A stretch of DNA of 64,000 nucleotides from Manis javanica (taxonomy: Eukaryota > Chordata > Mammalia > Pholidota > Manidae). The stretch spans positions 36,360,501 to 36,424,500 of the forward strand of contig NC_133157.1 of the NCBI RefSeq assembly GCF_040802235.1. Reading direction: 5' to 3'. The notes under the pieces are model-generated. The model was not told where the DNA came from. It ran no database searches and worked only from the letters and a program-made list of their open reading frames with translations. Position numbers and translations under genes: made by a program. Below, in pieces: positions 50,325-62,883 of the stretch; within the stretch, counting starts at the first letter, position 1, and the number at the start of each line of letters is the position of its first letter.

Positions 50325-53300
50325 AAGATGGCAGTTTGAGAGGTGAGACAGAGACTTCCTCCTAAAATGGCATATAATGCGAAAATATAATTACCGCAAT
50401 TAATCCTGAAAGAGCAACAGGAAAAAGGGCTGCACCAAACTGCATACACCTGGAGAAGAGAATAAACCTCACGGAACAGAGTAACGTACAAAAAGCTGTG
50501 GCCTGGCAGGACCCAAACCCTTCCCCGCAACCCAGCTCACCGGTGGGAGGAAGAGAAACAGAGCAGGGAGGTAGTGGAGGACTGGGACTGCTGAATACCT
50601 AATTCTGGAGGTCTACTCTGTGAGCACAAACCTACATTTCATGGTGCTTTCCTGGTACTCTCGTGATCGGGTTGTTGGAAAGCTAAGAAAGGAAGAATAC
50701 CTGGAGAGACTGAGATTCCAGTGGTTTGTGGAAAGCAGGGATCCAATTCTGGCTGCTCTGGGACAAAAGAAAGGTGGGCAGTCTGAGAGACTTCCTAACA
50801 GCAAGAGGGCTGCTAAAGGGGCAAGGATTGCACAGAGCTTACTGCTCAGGAGAAAGGACAGGTAGACAAAATTGTCCAGGTGCACTTTGCCCAGCGAGTT
50901 GGGAACTTTCACAGTCTTCAGGTGCTCCAGCTCCTTGGCTGGCTACACAGTTTGAAGAACCCCCTCTGTGATACGCAGCCTACCATGCCTTTCTTCCAGC
51001 CAGTCTCACCTGGCTCGCAAACTGGCAAACCCTACCCTGGCATTAGGCCAGCCAGAGGGAAGCCCCGTCTACAGCAACTACAAACACAAAGTATAGAGGC
51101 TTACACCTGTGTGATCAGTTCACTGGTTCTGGCAGTGGAGGGAGGCATAGCAGCCGGGAAGCAGGAAAAAAGTCTTTCCTCCCCCCAGGCACCAATACCG
51201 CTCCCCTGCAACCATGAACATTGCTCCAGGGGCTGAGCAGCACTAGAGAGTAGAACTTCTGGGCACTAGAGAGTGCCATATACAAATATCAAATGCCAAA
51301 GGAACCTGGTTCAAAGTAAAATTATGAATACAACACCTGAGAAAGATCCAATGAAATCAACCTCATGAATCTTCCTGAAAGGGATTTCAAAATAAAAATC
51401 ATTAAGATGCTCATGGAGGTACAGAAAAACATTCAAGAACTCAGGAATGAATTACGGTTGGAGATCCAATCATCACGGAACACAGTATCAGAAATGAAAC
51501 GTACAATGGAAACTTTTAAAAGCACATTAGATACAGTGGAGAAGATAATGAATGAAATAGAAATTAAGAGAAGAGGAATACAAAGAAGCTGAGACACAGA
51601 GAGAAAAAAGGATCTCTAAAAATGAAAGAATATTGAGAGAACTGTGTGACCAACCCAAATGGAACAATATTCGTATTATAGGAACACCAGAAGAAGGAGA
51701 GAGAGAAAAAGGGATAAAAAGTGTCTTTGAGGAGGTAACTGCTGAGAACTTCCCTTTCTGGGGAAGGAGATAGTCTCTCAGGCCATGGAGATGCACAGAT
51801 CTCCCAACACAAGGGACGCATGGAAGGCAACACCAAGACATATAGTAATTAAAATGGCAAAGATCAAGCATAATGACAGACTATTAAAAGCAGCCAGACA
51901 GAGAAATAAGATCACATACAAAGGAAAGCCCATCAGGCTATCATCAGACTTCTCAGGAGAAACCTGACAAGCCAGAAGGGAGTGGCATGATGTATTTAAT
52001 GCAATGAAGCAGAAAGGCCTCAAACCAACACTACTTTATCTGGCAAGATTATCAATTAAATTTGAAGGAGGGATTAAACAATTTCCAGATAAGCAAAAGA
52101 GGAGAGAACTTACCTCCCACAAAACATCTCTACAGTGCATTTTGGAGGGACTGCTATAGATGGAAGTGTTCCTAAGGTTTAAAAGCTGTCACCAGAGGTA
52201 ATAAAACCACAGTAAAAAAAGTAGAACAGTTCACTACTAAGCATATGCAAAATTAAATCAACTATGCCCAAAGTCAATCAAGGGATAGATAAAGAGTAAA
52301 GAATATGATACCTAATACATAAAGAATGGAGGAGGAAGAAAAGGAGAAGAAAAAAAGAACCTTTAGATTCTGTTTGTAATAGCATATTAAGTGAGTTAAG
52401 TTAGACTCTTAGATAGTAAGGAACTTAACCTTGAACCTTTGGTAACCACGAATCTAAAGCCTGCAATGGCAATAAGTACATATCTTTCAATAATCACCCT
52501 AAATGTAAATGGACTGAATGCACCAATCAAAACACACAGTAATAGAATGGATAAAAAAGCAAGATCCACCTATATGCTGCTTACAAGAGACTCACCTCAA
52601 ACCCAAAGACATGCACAGACTAAAAGTCAATGGATAGAAAAAGATATTTCATGCAAACAACAAGGAGAAAAAAGCAGGTGTTGCAGTACTAGTATCAGAC
52701 AAAATAAGACTTCAAAACAAAGAAAGTAACAAGAGATAAAGAAGGGCATTACATAATGATAAAGGAGTCAGTCCAACAAGAGGAAAAAACAAATAAATAC
52801 ATATGCACCCAATACAGGAGCACCAAAATATGTGAAACAAATACTAACAGAATTAAAGGAGCAAACAGAATGCAGTGCATTCATTTTAGGAGACTTGAAC
52901 ACACCACTCACTCCAAAGGACAGATCCACCAGACAGAAAATAAGTAAGGACACAGAGGCACTGAACAACACACTATAACAGGTGGACCTAATAGACATCT
53001 ATAGAATTATACACCCAAAACCAACAGGATACACATTCTTCTCAAGTGCACATGGAACATTCTCCAGAATAGACCACATACTAGGCCACAAAAAGAGCCT
53101 CAGTAAATTCAAAAAGATTGAAATCCTATAAACCAACTTCTCAGACCACAAAGGTATAAAACTAGAAATAAATTGTGCACAGAAAGCAAAAAGGCTCACA
53201 AACACATGGAGGCTTAACAACATGCACCTAAATATCAATGGATCAATGACCAAATCAAAATAGAGATCAAGCAATATATGGAAACAAATGACAACAACAA

Positions 53301-56300
53301 CACAAAGCCCCAACTTCTGTGGGACGCAGCAAAAGGAGTTTTAAGAGGAAAGTATATAGCAATCCAGGCATATCCAAAGAAAGAAGAACAATCCCAAATG
53401 AATAGTCTAAAGACACAATTACTGAAATTGGAAAAAGAGGAAGAAATGATGCCTAAAGTCATCAGAAGGAGGGACATAATAAATATCAGAGAAGAAATAA
53501 ATAAAATTGAGGAGAATAAAACAATAGAAAAAATCAATGAAACCATGAGCTGGTTCTTTGAGAAAATAAACAAAATAGATAAGCCCCTAGCCAGACTTAT
53601 AAAAAGAAAAAGAGAATCTACACACATCAACAGAGTAAGAAATAAGAAAGGAGAAATCATGACGGACCCCAAAGAAATACAAAGAATTATTAGAGAATAT
53701 TACAAAAAACTATATGCTAACAAGCTGGAAAACCTAGAAGAAATGGACTTCCTAGAAAAATACAACCTTCCAAGATTGATCAAGGAAGAACCAGAAAATC
53801 TAAACAGACCAATTACCAGCAAAGAAATTGAAGTGGTAATCAAAAAACTACCAAGAGCAAAACTACCAAGAGCAAAACTCCCGGGCCAGATGGATTTACC
53901 ACAGAGTTTTATGAGACATACAGAGAAGACATAATACCCATTCTCCTTAAAGTTTTCCAAAAAATAGAAGAAGAGGTAATACTTACAGACTCATTCTATG
54001 AAGCCAGCATCACCCTAATACCAAAACCAGGCAAAGACCCTACCAATAAAGATAATTATAGACGAATATCCCTGATGAACGTACATGTAAAAATACTCCA
54101 CAAAATAATAGCAAACCAAATTCAAAAATACACCATGAGGATCATACACCATGATCAAGTGGGATCCATCTCAGGGATGCAAGGATGGTACAACATTCGA
54201 AAATTCATCAACATCATCCACCACATCAACAAAAAGAAGGACAAAAATCACATTATCATCTCCATAGAGGCTGAAAAAATATTTGACAAAATTCAACATC
54301 CATTCATGATAAAAACTCTCAGCAAAATGGGAATAGAGGGCAAGCACCTCAACATAATAAAGGCCATATATGACAAACCCACAGCTAACATCATACTGAA
54401 CAGCGAGAAGCTGACAGCTTTTCCTCTGAGATCAGGAACAAGATAGGGATGCCCACTCTCCCCACTGTTATTCAACATAGTACTGGAGGACCTAGCCATG
54501 GCAATTAGACAAAACAAAGAAATACAAGGAATCCAGATTGGTAAAGAAGAAGTTAAACTGTCACTATTTGCAGATGACATGATATTGTACCTAAAAAACC
54601 CTAAAGACTCCACTCCAAAACTAATAGAACTGATATCAGAATACGGCAAAGTTGCAGGATACAAAATAAACACAGAAATCTGTTGCTTTCCTATACACTA
54701 ACAATGAACTAATAGAAAGACAAATCAGGAAAACAATTCCATTCACAATTACATCAAAAAGAATAAAATACCTAGGAATAAACCCAACCAAGAAAGTGAA
54801 AGACATATACCCTGAAAACTGGAAGACACTCTCTTAAGAGAAATTAAAGAGGACACTAACAAATGGAAACTCATCCCATGCTCCTGGCTAGGAAGAATTA
54901 ATATCGTCAAAATGGCCATCCTGCCCAAAGCAATCCACATATTCAATGCAATCCCTATCAAATTACCAACAGAATTCTTCAACAAACTGGAAGAAATAGT
55001 TGAAAAATTCATATGGAACAACCAAAGACCCCAAATAGCCAAAGTAATCCTGAGAAGGAAGAATAAAGTGGGAGGGATCTCCCTCCCCAACTTCAAGCTC
55101 TACTACAAAGCCACAGTTATCAAGACAATCTGGTACTGGCACAAGAACAGAACCACAGACCAGTGGAACAGAAGTCTCCAGACATTAACCCAAACATATA
55201 TGGTCAATTAATATACGATAAAGGAGCCATGGACATACAATGGGGAAATGACAGCCTCTTCAATAGTTGGTGTTGGCAAAACAGGACAACTACATGTAAG
55301 AGAATGAAACTGGATTATTGTCTAACCCCATACACAAAAGTAAATTTGAAATGGATCAAAGACCTGAATGTAAGTCATGGAACCATAAAACTCTTAGAGA
55401 AAAACATAGGCAAAAATCTCTTGGACATAAACATGAGTGATCTCTTCAAGAACATATCTCCCCGGGCAAGGGAAACAAAAGCTAAAATGAACAAGTGGGA
55501 CTATTTCAAGCTGAAAAGCTTCTGTACAGCAAAGGACACCACCAATAGAACAAAAAGGCATCCTACAGTACAGGGAATATATTCATAAATGACAAATCCG
55601 ACAAAGGGTTGACATCCAAAATATATAAAGAGCTCACACACCTTAAAAAACAAAAAGCGAACAATCCAAATAAAAAATCGGCAGAGGAGCTGAGCAGACA
55701 GTTCTCCAAAGAAATGCAGATGGCCAACAGACACATGAAAACATGCTCAATATGGCTAGTCATCAGAGAAATGAAAATTAAAACCATAATGAGATATCAC
55801 CTCACACCAGTAAGGATCACAACCATCCAAAAGACAAACAACAACAAATGTTGGCAAGGTTGCGGAGAAAGGGGAACCCTCCTACACTGCTGGTGGGAAT
55901 GTAAATTAGTTCAACCATTGTGGAAAGCAGTATGGAGGTTCCTCAAAAAGCTCAAAATAGAAATACCATTTGACCCAGGAATTTACCCTAAGAATGCAGC
56001 AGCCCAATTTGAAAAAGACAGATGCATCCCTATGTTTATAGCAGCACTATTTACAATAGCCAAGAAATGGAAGCAACCTAAATGTCCATCAGTAGATGAA
56101 TGGATAAAGAAGATGTAGTACATATACACAATGGAATACTATTCAGCCATTAAGAAAACAAATCCTACCATTTGCAACAACATGGATGGAGCTAGAGGGT
56201 ATTATGCTCAGTGAAATAAGCCAGGCGGAGAAAGACAAGTACCAAATGATTTCACTCATATGTGAAATATAAGAACAAAGGAAAAACTGAAGGAACAAAA

Positions 56301-56605
56301 CAGCAGCAGAATCACAGAACCCAAGAATGTACTAACAGTTACCAAAGGGAAAGGGACTGGGGAGGATGGGTGGGAAGGAAGGGAGAAGCGGGAGAAGAAG
56401 GGGGCCTCACAATTAGCATGTATAATGTGGGGGGGGCACATGGGGAGGGCTGTGCAACACAGAGAAGACAAGTAGTGATTTTACAGCATCTTACTACGCT
56501 GATGGACAATGACTAATGGGGTATCTGGCGGGGACTTGTTGAAGGGGGGAGTCTAGTAAACATAATGTTCCTCATGTAACTATAGATTAATGATACCAAA
56601 AAAAA
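50325..56605 (+). mobile_element. Near full-length L1, antisense to UBAP1
   Basis: The 5' end starts agatggcagtttgagaggtg. The 5'UTR runs to about 51,360. ORF1 (from about 51,365, coiled-coil-like NLPERDFKIKIIKMLMEVQK) is split by a stop and frameshifts, and its RNA-binding part (NTRDAWKATPRHIVIKMAKI) is at about 51,800-51,970. ORF2 begins near 52,470 with the endonuclease (AISTYLSIITLNVNGLNAPI). RT follows with an intact [10 protein letters not shown] at about 54,565-54,595. The C-terminal domain ends near 56,270, and the 3'UTR ends attaatgataccaaaaaaaa. Frameshifts and stops break ORF2 into at least six pieces, so it is dead. Confidence 0.93.
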
Positions 56606-57155
56606 AGGGCAGAGCATCTGAACAGACACTTCTCCAAAGAAGATGGCCAACAAACAGATGAAAAGATGCTCCACATCCCTAATCATCATGGAAATGCAAA
56701 TTAAAACCACAATGAGATACCACCTCACACTGGTAAGGATGGCCATCATCGAAAACACAAACAACAACAAATGTTGGCAAGGATGTGGAGAAAGGGGAAC
56801 CTCTTACACTGCTGATGGGAATGTAAGCTTGTTCACCCATTGTGGAAGGCAGTACGGAGGTTCCTCAGAAAACTAAAAATAGAAATACCATTTGACCCAG
56901 GAATCCCACTCCTTGGAATTTACCCAAATAATACAACTTCTCAGATTCAAAAAGACATATGCACCCCTATGTTTATCACAGCACTATTTACAATAGCCAA
57001 GATATGGAAACAATCTAAGTGTCCATCAGTAGATGAATGGATAAAGAAGAGGTGGTACATATACACAATGGAATACTATTCAGCCATAAGAAAGAAACAA
57101 ATCCTACCATTTGCAACAACATGGATGGAGCTAGAGGGTATTATGCTCACAATGG
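56606..57155 (+). mobile_element. Second L1 ORF2 fragment abutting the first
   Basis: Directly after the A-run of the preceding L1, the ORF2 C-terminal region is repeated (catctgaacagacacttctc ... ctagagggtattatgctcac). It then stops without a 3'UTR. It is about as well preserved as the L1 before it. Confidence 0.88.
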
Positions 57156-57164
57156 GGCAGAAGA

Positions 57165-57670
57165 AATGTGAGAAGAGATGATGGCTACAAATTTTTCCAG
57201 AGATAAAAGATAACTCAGATTCAGGAAGCTTAGCTAACTCCAAGTAGGATAAACACACAGAAAATCACACCAAACCACATCATAGTCAAAATATTGAAAA
57301 CAAAAAATAAAGAGAAAATCTTGAAAGGCAGGTGGGGACAGCATATTACATTTAAGAGAACAATGATTCAGTGGCTAACTTTTCTATGTAACAGTGTAAA
57401 TAACAAATCAACTTTTAAAACAATCTAAAATAAAATATCCTTTTTTCTCACTCAGCAGAAAGGTATTTCAATATCTTAACAGAAATTCAACCAAGGGAGA
57501 AATTAACCTCTCTAGAAGTTAAATGGTCAAAAATGGGGCCACTTGGCCTTTCAAAAGAGGGAGTTTAGGTGATGGCTCTATAGCAGTGTGCATGTACTTA
57601 ACTGTGCGGTTAAAAAAGGTTAAGGTCTTAAATTTTGTGTTATGTGTATTTTATCACATAAAAAAAATCG
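57165..57670 (+). mobile_element. Old L1M/HAL1 remnant
   Basis: attcaggaagcttagctaac, aggataaacacacagaaaat and cacatcatagtcaaaatattg match ORF1 text of old L1/HAL1. A separate old 3' end (ttttgtgttatgtgtatttt) is at about 57,630. Confidence 0.6.
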
Positions 57671-60362
57671 CTTTCTTCAAAAAATTAAGCAATGGCTTCA
57701 GTGTCCAAACCAATAAAATATAGTACCTTTGATATTTGAGTTTCATATAAATCAGTTCTTTGACCATTTCTGGAAAATACAAGAACCTTCGGACATGTTG
57801 ATTCTGATTACAATCTCCCAATTTAGCACTTTTGTTGTTATTTTAATTTACATATATATAATATTGTAATATATACCTAATTATATTAAATATACATATA
57901 AGCCCTATCAAAAAAAAAAGAGGGAGTTTAGTTTTGTTAAGTCCAAAGAGACCTATTTTCTTCCTAAATTAGAATCTCAAGGCATTTTTCCAGATATTAA
58001 AAGAGCATTTAATTTGTTTTCTGAAACATTTTTAAAAATCCTTTTAAAGTCAATTCTGGAAAATAACTTAGATAAAACAAGTGGAAAATGAGTTAAAAAT
58101 TAAAGATTAAATTTTAAAGCACCAGGCTCCAAGAAATGCCTGATTTAAATTGAGCCAATGTTTTACAATTTATATAATATAAGAAAAACATTTTTAAAGG
58201 TCTTGAGAAATCTCTTAGTCTTATTTAGGGATATGTAGTTATTAAATGATTGTGATGAAGTTCAACCCCAGTTGAAAAGAATACACTTGAAGGTAAATCA
58301 AATACTAGCCATAAGAATAGCACAAGATATAGTCAGCCCAAATATTTAAAATTTAAAAAAGCATTTTAATATTTGGTCATGAGAAGACTTATTACCTCCC
58401 TGTCCACACCACAAATGCCCTAGAAGAATTACACATATATACTCATTGGACCAGTCAAATAATATCTAACTTACGGGGAACCAATCCATAAGCTCATTAA
58501 GTATCTGTGCCTGTCAGATACTTTCTTGACTAAAAGATACAAAAACTTTAGCTGTACGACACTGCCACTTAAACTAAAAGATCAAGTAGCAAGCAGCACC
58601 TAAATTTGGGTGGCCATTCTTGGACCTATGCACTCTACACAAGAAGGCCAAGAAAGCAAATGTATAAATGAAGAATAAAAATGGAGAACACCTGCAAAGA
58701 AAAGCAACGAGGAAAGGCTATACAGCTTCCTCAGAGATGAAGGGTATAGTAACCTTGGTTTCCAGCCTTGTAAAGTCAGGCTGAACTTGATTCTTGCACT
58801 CAGATACCTGTAAGATTGACTATTAAATATTATCCACTTATTTCCTTTAACTTCTACTCCTTAAAGTACATGATATCTAAATATATGATTCTTACTCTAA
58901 AAGCCAACTAAAGTCACTGAAATTCAAGCAGGAGCTCAGTAAATTCAAGTGGAAGAAGCAGAGAAAGAGAAACTTTATTTCTCAAATTTTACTCAGGTAG
59001 AATGTTTCATTTAAGCAACAGAATTTTGGTTAGGAATGTAAAGAAATGAAGACAAGTCCTTACTGATGAGGTAACTTCAAAATAACAATCTTCGCTCTAG
59101 ATTGTTTAGCTGGAAAACATAACCTGGAGTCCAACTAAAATTTTTCACTCCAATCAAAAAGGAGTTCCCAAAGATTCAAGATAGATAGCTTATTTTTTGA
59201 AATAAGATTGTAAGATTATAAATTTTTCATTTTTGTTAGTTTCTCTCCCAAGGCCTTTCCTCTGTCCGTGGCTCTGTCCTCTCTTCTCCCTTGAAAAAGT
59301 GAAGCAGAGACAACTTCAGTTCTGCTTCTCTACTAATACTCACATACTCTGCAGGAGCCCTGTAATAATCCTTCAACAACAGGAGATATCTTACCTGAAA
59401 AATCCAATGCCTGGCCTGTTACACAGAATGCAAATTCCAGAGTTTGAGGGACTTAACTCGAAAAGGATTTAACAGAACATACACAAGTGATATATTTAAG
59501 TATTTGCACAATGCAATTCAAAATACTAAAGCTGTTGCATAGAATACATAACCAAGTTAAAACCACAGTGATTGCTGTAACCACCCCAACTTAAGCTAAG
59601 TGATACTATCAAGCAGAAGCCACACACCAACATATCACAGTGCAGTCTAGCAAATCATTCTTAACAATGACATGATTTTTAAAATGGACGATCAGCTTTA
59701 AAAGCCCTCTTAAAGTATTGTGTTGTCCGGACATTTCTGGTGTTTGTTAACTTAAAACAGTACGAAAGAGGGTCTAATTTTAACTTCTTAGAACTTGGTT
59801 CCTCCCAAATACAAATAAAGCTTATTAATGTATTCCATTTTGAAAGGTTATACCTTAGAAAAAGATGACAAACTATTAGTTCCAAATGCAAAACTGTAAT
59901 CACTATTACTAATAATTCTGTAGCATACTGACTGATCTGCTGATTATGGGTTATTTGTAGTGAATTACATCCTTGGCAGGGGAGGCGTGACCAAACCAAA
60001 ACATAAAGTGTTAACTAAAGGTTTAGAGTTTTTCACACTTAATATGTAAAAGAACTAAGATCAGAGAATAAGAAAGAAAATGGTTAACTACATCAAAATA
60101 CTGCTGAAATACAACAAAAACAGGCAGATGCCCTCCTATCTCTGGTAGTTTCGAGTACAATAACCAGAGCATCTCTAAAGTTTATCCTTCTGAAGAAATA
60201 TTTCAATACTAAAGTTATCTGAAGTCCTTTGAAAATACATGCTACATTTTCATACAACTATTTTTCTCAAATTGCTCGTTTAAACAAAAATCAAACAATG
60301 CAAAGTGATTTCAAATTACCTAATCAAATCTTAACAAACCATGTTATCTAACGACGACTTAC
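57671..60362 (-). other. UBAP1 intron next to first coding exon
   Basis: This is AT-rich intron with an A/T dinucleotide-like patch (57,845-57,900). I recognise no clear gene or recent repeat. Confidence 0.5.
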
Positions 60363-60396
60363 CATGAAAATCTGCACCCAACTTCTTAGAAGCCAT
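60363..60396 (-). CDS. UBAP1: UBAP1 first coding exon (start codon)
   Basis: The ATG at 60396-60394 begins MASKKLGADFH plus one base of Gly12, followed by donor CATG|gtaagt. The exon continues 7 bases upstream (to 60403) to a tttttcag acceptor, so the start codon sits almost at the splice junction. The peptide matches the UBAP1 N-terminus I recall, which fixes the start. Confidence 0.95.
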
Positions 60397-60403
60397 TTAG
60401 AAC

Positions 60404-61769
60404 CTGAAAAACAAAGAACTATTTTTAGGTTCATTATGCCTTGAGTGTATATAAACAAATCATTATAAGAAAATTGAGACTATAAAAAAATAACCAGAAG
60501 ACCAGAAGGTTCCAGGACTGACAAGAGTCCTAAACTTCTCAGTCTCCAAAGTCTCCGAAAAGAAAGCAGAAAGGGGGAGAAATTAGTTTCTAGAGAAAAA
60601 TAAAACATTTCTGAAATCTGCAAGTCCTGGGGAAAAAAATAGAGTAATAGTATATTAGCCACTGACCAATTTATAGAAAGACTATCAAAAGAAAAAAATT
60701 TCTAAGCACATATCTTCCTGACATGAACGATGAATATGTCTGTTGCTCTCTTGGCTTGCACCTTGTTCGCAGCAAAACAGCTAAATGCACTAAGAAGGTC
60801 AAAATCATCAGTAAATATTGGACTGTTATAATGCTTCCCTCAGGAAAATGCTGAAGAAAACTAAAATAAGCCAGCACACTAAGTACACTTGGTCCTTTCA
60901 TGATGAAACCAAGATAAAGAGATGACCTGTGGGCATCTGGCACTGTGGTTCCTGAATGAAAACAGTAGCTGGTGGTGCCTGGCCCTACACCACCACTTCC
61001 ACTGTCACAGGAAAGTCGACCATCAGAAGACTGAAGGAACTGCAAGACCAGTAGAAATGCCACCATTTTTCACCATTGCTAGATAATAATAAATGGATTC
61101 ATTTATGTAACAAAATTACTTTTGGTTTGTTGTTAATTTTAGTAATTGTATGTTTTGATTTGCACTGCATTAGTTTTCCTTTCTCAAAAAAGACTTGGGA
61201 ATTTAAAAAAACAAACTACAAATATGTCAAGATTTTTATTTTTAACAGATTAAGAAATATATCCCATTTTATTCAGTTACATAAATACAGACCTTTTACT
61301 GGCAATTAGCTGTAATCGTTAAGACTGAAATTCCTGGAGTGGAGAATTAATGACATACAACCATTTCTACAGTTTTAATTTTAAATAAAATTCCAAAAAA
61401 TAAAGGTAGGGAGGGGAGGGAAAACCGTAAAACCACACATCTAGCTCAATTACTACCTTCGCACTTTCAACCCCTATATGTAAGTACAAAGCCCATTTTT
61501 ACACAAATAACCTGAGCTCTTCAATCTAAAAATTTATCTCACTTTATCTGGTGTTTATACCTTTAACTTATCTAAGACATAGCAGGAAAAAAATTAAGGC
61601 TAACTATAATAAGAATAAGAATTTATGGTATGCTTTCTATCACCCTGCATTACAGTAAATAAGGCACTGTACTGAAAATGACCTATTTTTCACTGCAAGT
61701 TTTAAAAAAAGTAAGTATATTGCAGCTATCTTGTGAAAATTACTCAAAACAGAATTTAAATCTGCAGCT
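60404..61769 (-). other. UBAP1 first intron, includes an unassigned open frame
   Basis: Directly upstream of the start-codon exon the sequence is unique. A 131-codon minus-strand open frame (61066-60671) has hydrophobic stretches but no recognisable family, and its lower half reads equally well in another frame. It might be a decayed processed pseudogene. Confidence 0.4.
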
Positions 61770-62560
61770 TTTTAAGAAATTGACAAGCCAATTTTAAAAT
61801 TTACACAGACAGAAAGATATATAGCCAAAACAACTATGAAAAAACAAAGTTGGGGAACTTACCACTTCACTTTAAGTCCTACTATAAAGCTACAGTAATT
61901 AAGACAGTGTGAAATTGGCATAAGGTATCACACAGACCAATGGAGCAGAGTCCAGAAATAGACCTATACATGTATAGCCAACTGATTTTCAACAAAGGTG
62001 CAAAATCAGTTCAAAGGGAAAAGGACAGTTTTCTCAACAGTGTCCCCGACATTCAGAAGCAAAAAATAAACCTCCATCCATGCCTTGCACAATATATAAA
62101 AATTAACTTAGGGAGATGGGACATTACAGCTCAGAGGTACAGGGTTTCTTTCAGGGGTAATGAAAATGTCCTAATGTGACTGTGGTAATCATTGCAGAAA
62201 TCTCTGAACATTCAAAAAACCACTGGACTGTACAGTAAATGGTGAAGTTTGTGCAATATATGGATATACCACAACATGGATGAATGTCAAATGCATCATG
62301 GTAAATTAAAGAACCCAGACTCAAAAGGTTATATACCATATGATTTCATTTATAATATTCTGGAAAAGGAAAAAATTTACAGGAACAGAAAATTAGTCTA
62401 GCACCAGGGACTGTGAATAGTGGGGGAAGGAAGGGACTGACTATAAAAGGAACATGGGAATTTTTTTAGGTTGGTGGACTAGTCTATACATGCATTTGTT
62501 ACAACTCACAGAACTGAAAACTAAAAAGGGAAAGTGTTACTACAACATCAACTATACCTC
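61770..62560 (+). mobile_element. Old L1M fragment
   Basis: ctataaagctacagtaattaag, caccaatgg-like cagaccaatggagcagag and actgattttcaacaaaggtg are ORF2 text of an old L1. An old 3'UTR follows (gtaatgaaaatgtcctaatg ... ggttatataccatatgattt). It is decayed. Confidence 0.75.
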
Positions 62561-62883
62561 GATTTTTAAAAAAGTATATATATATACCCATAACATTGGA
62601 ATTAGATAATGTCAATACTAATAATACTTTAACCTATCCCACTGGAATTAAGTATTTTTTAAATGCGTAAATTCAAAATGACAAATCATATAGCTGTACT
62701 AAATTCTATTACTGTGCTTTCTGCCTGATAACAAGTTTTCTACAATGATATATGGTTTCTAACAATGGATATTTTTCCCAAATTAAGAGCAAAAAAACAT
62801 ATTTAAGTAAATCAGTTTATGTCTCAGCTTAATTTTCTTCAGAAAGAGAATAAAATGAGTTGAAAAATGCAAATTCAAATAAC

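Noticed and set aside
53235..53672. Hydrophobic 145-codon minus-strand open frame
   Set aside because: It is the antisense of L1 ORF2; A-rich sense sequence gives hydrophobic antisense translations.
50325..56605. Possibly active L1
   Set aside because: ORF1 and ORF2 carry several stops and frameshifts, so no functional protein can be made.
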